Shown piece by piece: positions 6,066 to 7,419 of a stretch of 7,419 nt of DNA; position 1 is the first letter of the stretch, and the number at the start of each line of letters is the position of its first letter. A model generated the notes under the pieces. The model saw only the letters and a list, made by a program, of their open reading frames with translations. It ran no database searches and was not told the origin of the DNA. Both the position numbers and the translations under genes were made by a program. The stretch covers positions 1 to 7,419 of the forward strand of contig CAJWUE010000071.1 of NCBI GenBank assembly GCA_913047775.1, read 5' to 3'. The DNA comes from GCA-002731945 sp913047775. GTDB taxonomy: Bacteria > Pseudomonadota > Alphaproteobacteria > MED-G09.

Positions 6066-7367
6066 ATGTTTAGAATTATTAAAGAGCCGGAAAAACCTAA
6101 AAAAGAGGAACCCAAATTCAACGAAGATCTAGCTATTATTAGTCAGATGAACCAGGAATTTGCAATTTCTTTGGATCTTAATGAAACTTTAAAAACAGCA
6201 CTCAAGGTAATTGTTAAAAGAATTAATGCTCAAGCTGCTAATATTTTTCTTATCGAAGAGAAAAAAAAAGTTCTACAATGCATAGAATCATTAGGACAAG
6301 ATTATCTTGATGAGTATGAAATTCCCGTATCACAAGGAGTTATGGGAAAGGCAATTCAGCAAAAGAAATGTATACGAGTAGGCAATGTTAGAAAAGATGT
6401 GAGAGAAATTGCAGAATTTTATTTTGATTTAGATAACAAAACTAATTTTACAACAAATTCAGTTTTGTGTTCCCCTTTAATTGCTGCAAATGAATGCATT
6501 GGAGTTATTCAATGCTTAAATAAAAAAACAAATGATGGTTTATTTATTGAAGATGACAGAAAGTTACTTGAAAACTTATCTGCGCCAGCCGCTCTAGCCA
6601 TTAGAAATGCAAAAATGGCCAAAGAATTAATAGAAAAAAATAGAATGCAAAAAGAAATAGAATTAGTTGGCGAAATTCAAAAAAGTTTACTTTCTGCAAA
6701 TAAAAAACAACCTTTCCCCATTGCAGGTATTAATATCCCCGCAAAGGTTGTATCTGGAGACTTTTATAATTTTTCTAATCTTGGAAATGGAAAATATGGG
6801 TTTGCTGTAGCCGATGTATCAGGTAAAGGAATCAAATCTTCACTTTTGATGTCAAAAGCTTCAAGCTTATACCGTTGTTTGAGTAAAACCATGTTTTCAA
6901 CTAAAGATCTATTAACGCTTTTGAATAATGAAATTTGCGAAACTTCATCTCGAGGCATGTTTGTCACTATGCTGATTGGAGTGTATGATTCTATGAAAAA
7001 AGAAATTCTTCTAAGTAATGCTGGCCACGAACCCCCATTAATTTCAGCTAGCGATGGATCATTTACAAATTTTACGGATTCGGGTCCACCTTTGGGAATA
7101 CAGGAAAAAATAACTTACCAAGAAACTGTTCTAGCCTTTTCCTCAAGCTCAATGTACGTCTTTACCGATGGTATTACAGAAATTAAAGATTCATCAGGTA
7201 AAATGTTAGGTGCCGAAGGATTCAAATCCTACATTGCAAAACATCAAAAAGTCACTAACGATAAAAGGTTAAAAAATATTTTAGATGATATTATATCTTC
7301 TGGAAAAATTCAAAAGGACGACTTAACAATTCTAGTAGTAGATGAAAATAAGGAAGATACTAATTAA
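6066..7367 (+). CDS. GAF-domain PP2C (SpoIIE/RsbU-type) serine/threonine phosphatase, 433 aa
   Basis: Cytosolic signalling phosphatase; no membrane segment or signal peptide. Relatives dephosphorylate STAS-type anti-anti-sigma proteins in partner-switching pathways, with the GAF domain sensing a ligand. Order: charged N-terminal tail (1-20), GAF domain (about 25-182; SQGVMGKAI at 89-97, CSPLIAANECIGVIQCLNK at 135-153), a helical coiled-coil-like linker (about 183-210, ELIEKNRMQKEIELVGEIQ), then the PP2C domain (about 215-427). Catalytic motifs are complete: SGDF with D232, ADVSGKG with D250, TMLIGVYD (301-308), NAGHEPPL (318-325), GPPLGI (340-345), TDGITE with D368, and DDLT with D418/D419. 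Activity is therefore likely. The start is ATG at 6066 because TAA at 6060-6062 closes the frame upstream; no Shine-Dalgarno is seen. An A9 run (6261-6269) lies in the GAF part. The target protein is not in the window, and a link to pili is inference from position only. Confidence 0.92.
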   Translation: MFRIIKEPEKPKKEEPKFNEDLAIISQMNQEFAISLDLNETLKTALKVIVKRINAQAANIFLIEEKKKVLQCIESLGQDYLDEYEIPVSQGVMGKAIQQKKCIRVGNVRKDVREIAEFYFDLDNKTNFTTNSVLCSPLIAANECIGVIQCLNKKTNDGLFIEDDRKLLENLSAPAALAIRNAKMAKELIEKNRMQKEIELVGEIQKSLLSANKKQPFPIAGINIPAKVVSGDFYNFSNLGNGKYGFAVADVSGKGIKSSLLMSKASSLYRCLSKTMFSTKDLLTLLNNEICETSSRGMFVTMLIGVYDSMKKEILLSNAGHEPPLISASDGSFTNFTDSGPPLGIQEKITYQETVLAFSSSSMYVFTDGITEIKDSSGKMLGAEGFKSYIAKHQKVTNDKRLKNILDDIISSGKIQKDDLTILVVDENKEDTN

Positions 7368-7419
7368 TAAATTAATTCTCGATCGTAAAAGGCAACTAAA
7401 CTAAATTGAACTTACTTGT
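7368..7419. other. Short tail without a recognisable gene
   Basis: 52 bases after the phosphatase stop. An all-A/T inverted repeat (AATTAA-N4-TTAATT, spanning the stop codon) and a CGATCG palindrome near 7380 are visible, but there is no GC-rich stem with a T-run, so no terminator is called. All three - strand frames hit stops here, so a convergent gene could at most contribute a few final codons. Confidence 0.4.

Noticed and set aside
5906..6121. Minus-strand 71-codon frame just upstream of pilD and in the same frame, separated only by a TAG
   Set aside because: It starts with TTG inside the phosphatase gene, has no ribosome binding site or recognisable motif, and PilD is already complete from GTG at 5902. 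It is probably chance; only if relatives have a longer PilD N-terminus would the TAG matter.
7368..7419. Possible start of an RNA gene or of a next gene at the right edge
   Set aside because: Only 52 bases, with no tRNA or tmRNA landmark, no start with a ribosome binding site and no terminator-like stem.

Overview
The window reads as chromosomal DNA from an AT-rich (roughly one third G+C by eye) Gram-negative bacterium that makes type IV pili. PilY1-type tip proteins are best known from Proteobacteria and some related lineages. The long A/T runs and short gaps suggest a compact, low-GC, possibly uncultivated aquatic bacterium, but nothing here fixes the taxon. There is no rRNA, tRNA, CRISPR array, insertion sequence or phage gene.

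Layout. (1) Positions 1-492, + strand: the 3' part of an unrecognised, probably exported protein whose true start appears to lie left of the window. (2) Positions 485-5134, + strand: a 1549-residue PilY1/PilC-type pilus-tip adhesin. It starts inside the last codons of gene 1 (8-base overlap), so the two are probably one translationally coupled operon. (3) Positions 5135-5902, - strand: a prepilin peptidase/N-methyltransferase (PilD). It converges on pilY1 with no base between the two stop codons. (4) Positions 5903-6065: a 163-base divergent intergenic region with a good extended -10 promoter facing right, a dyad that brackets that promoter, and a separate hairpin or dyad. (5) Positions 6066-7367, + strand: a GAF-domain PP2C (SpoIIE/RsbU-type) serine/threonine phosphatase with its catalytic motifs intact. 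(6) Positions 7368-7419: a short tail without a recognisable gene.

How they fit together. PilD cleaves and N-methylates prepilins so that pilins can be assembled, and PilY1 is the large secreted protein that primes or caps the pilus and mediates adhesion. These two therefore belong to one surface machine, although no pilin, ATPase or secretin gene is in view. The phosphatase is a signalling enzyme of the partner-switching type. Its target is not in the window, and a link to the pilus is only suggested by adjacency.

The most unusual element is the architecture of the PilY1 protein. Its von Willebrand A domain is split after the first MIDAS strand by about 340 residues that look like a six-bladed NHL-like propeller. 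The C-terminal PilC propeller carries a second insertion of about 175 residues. The acidic calcium loop usually found before the GDLxG-type strand seems to be missing.
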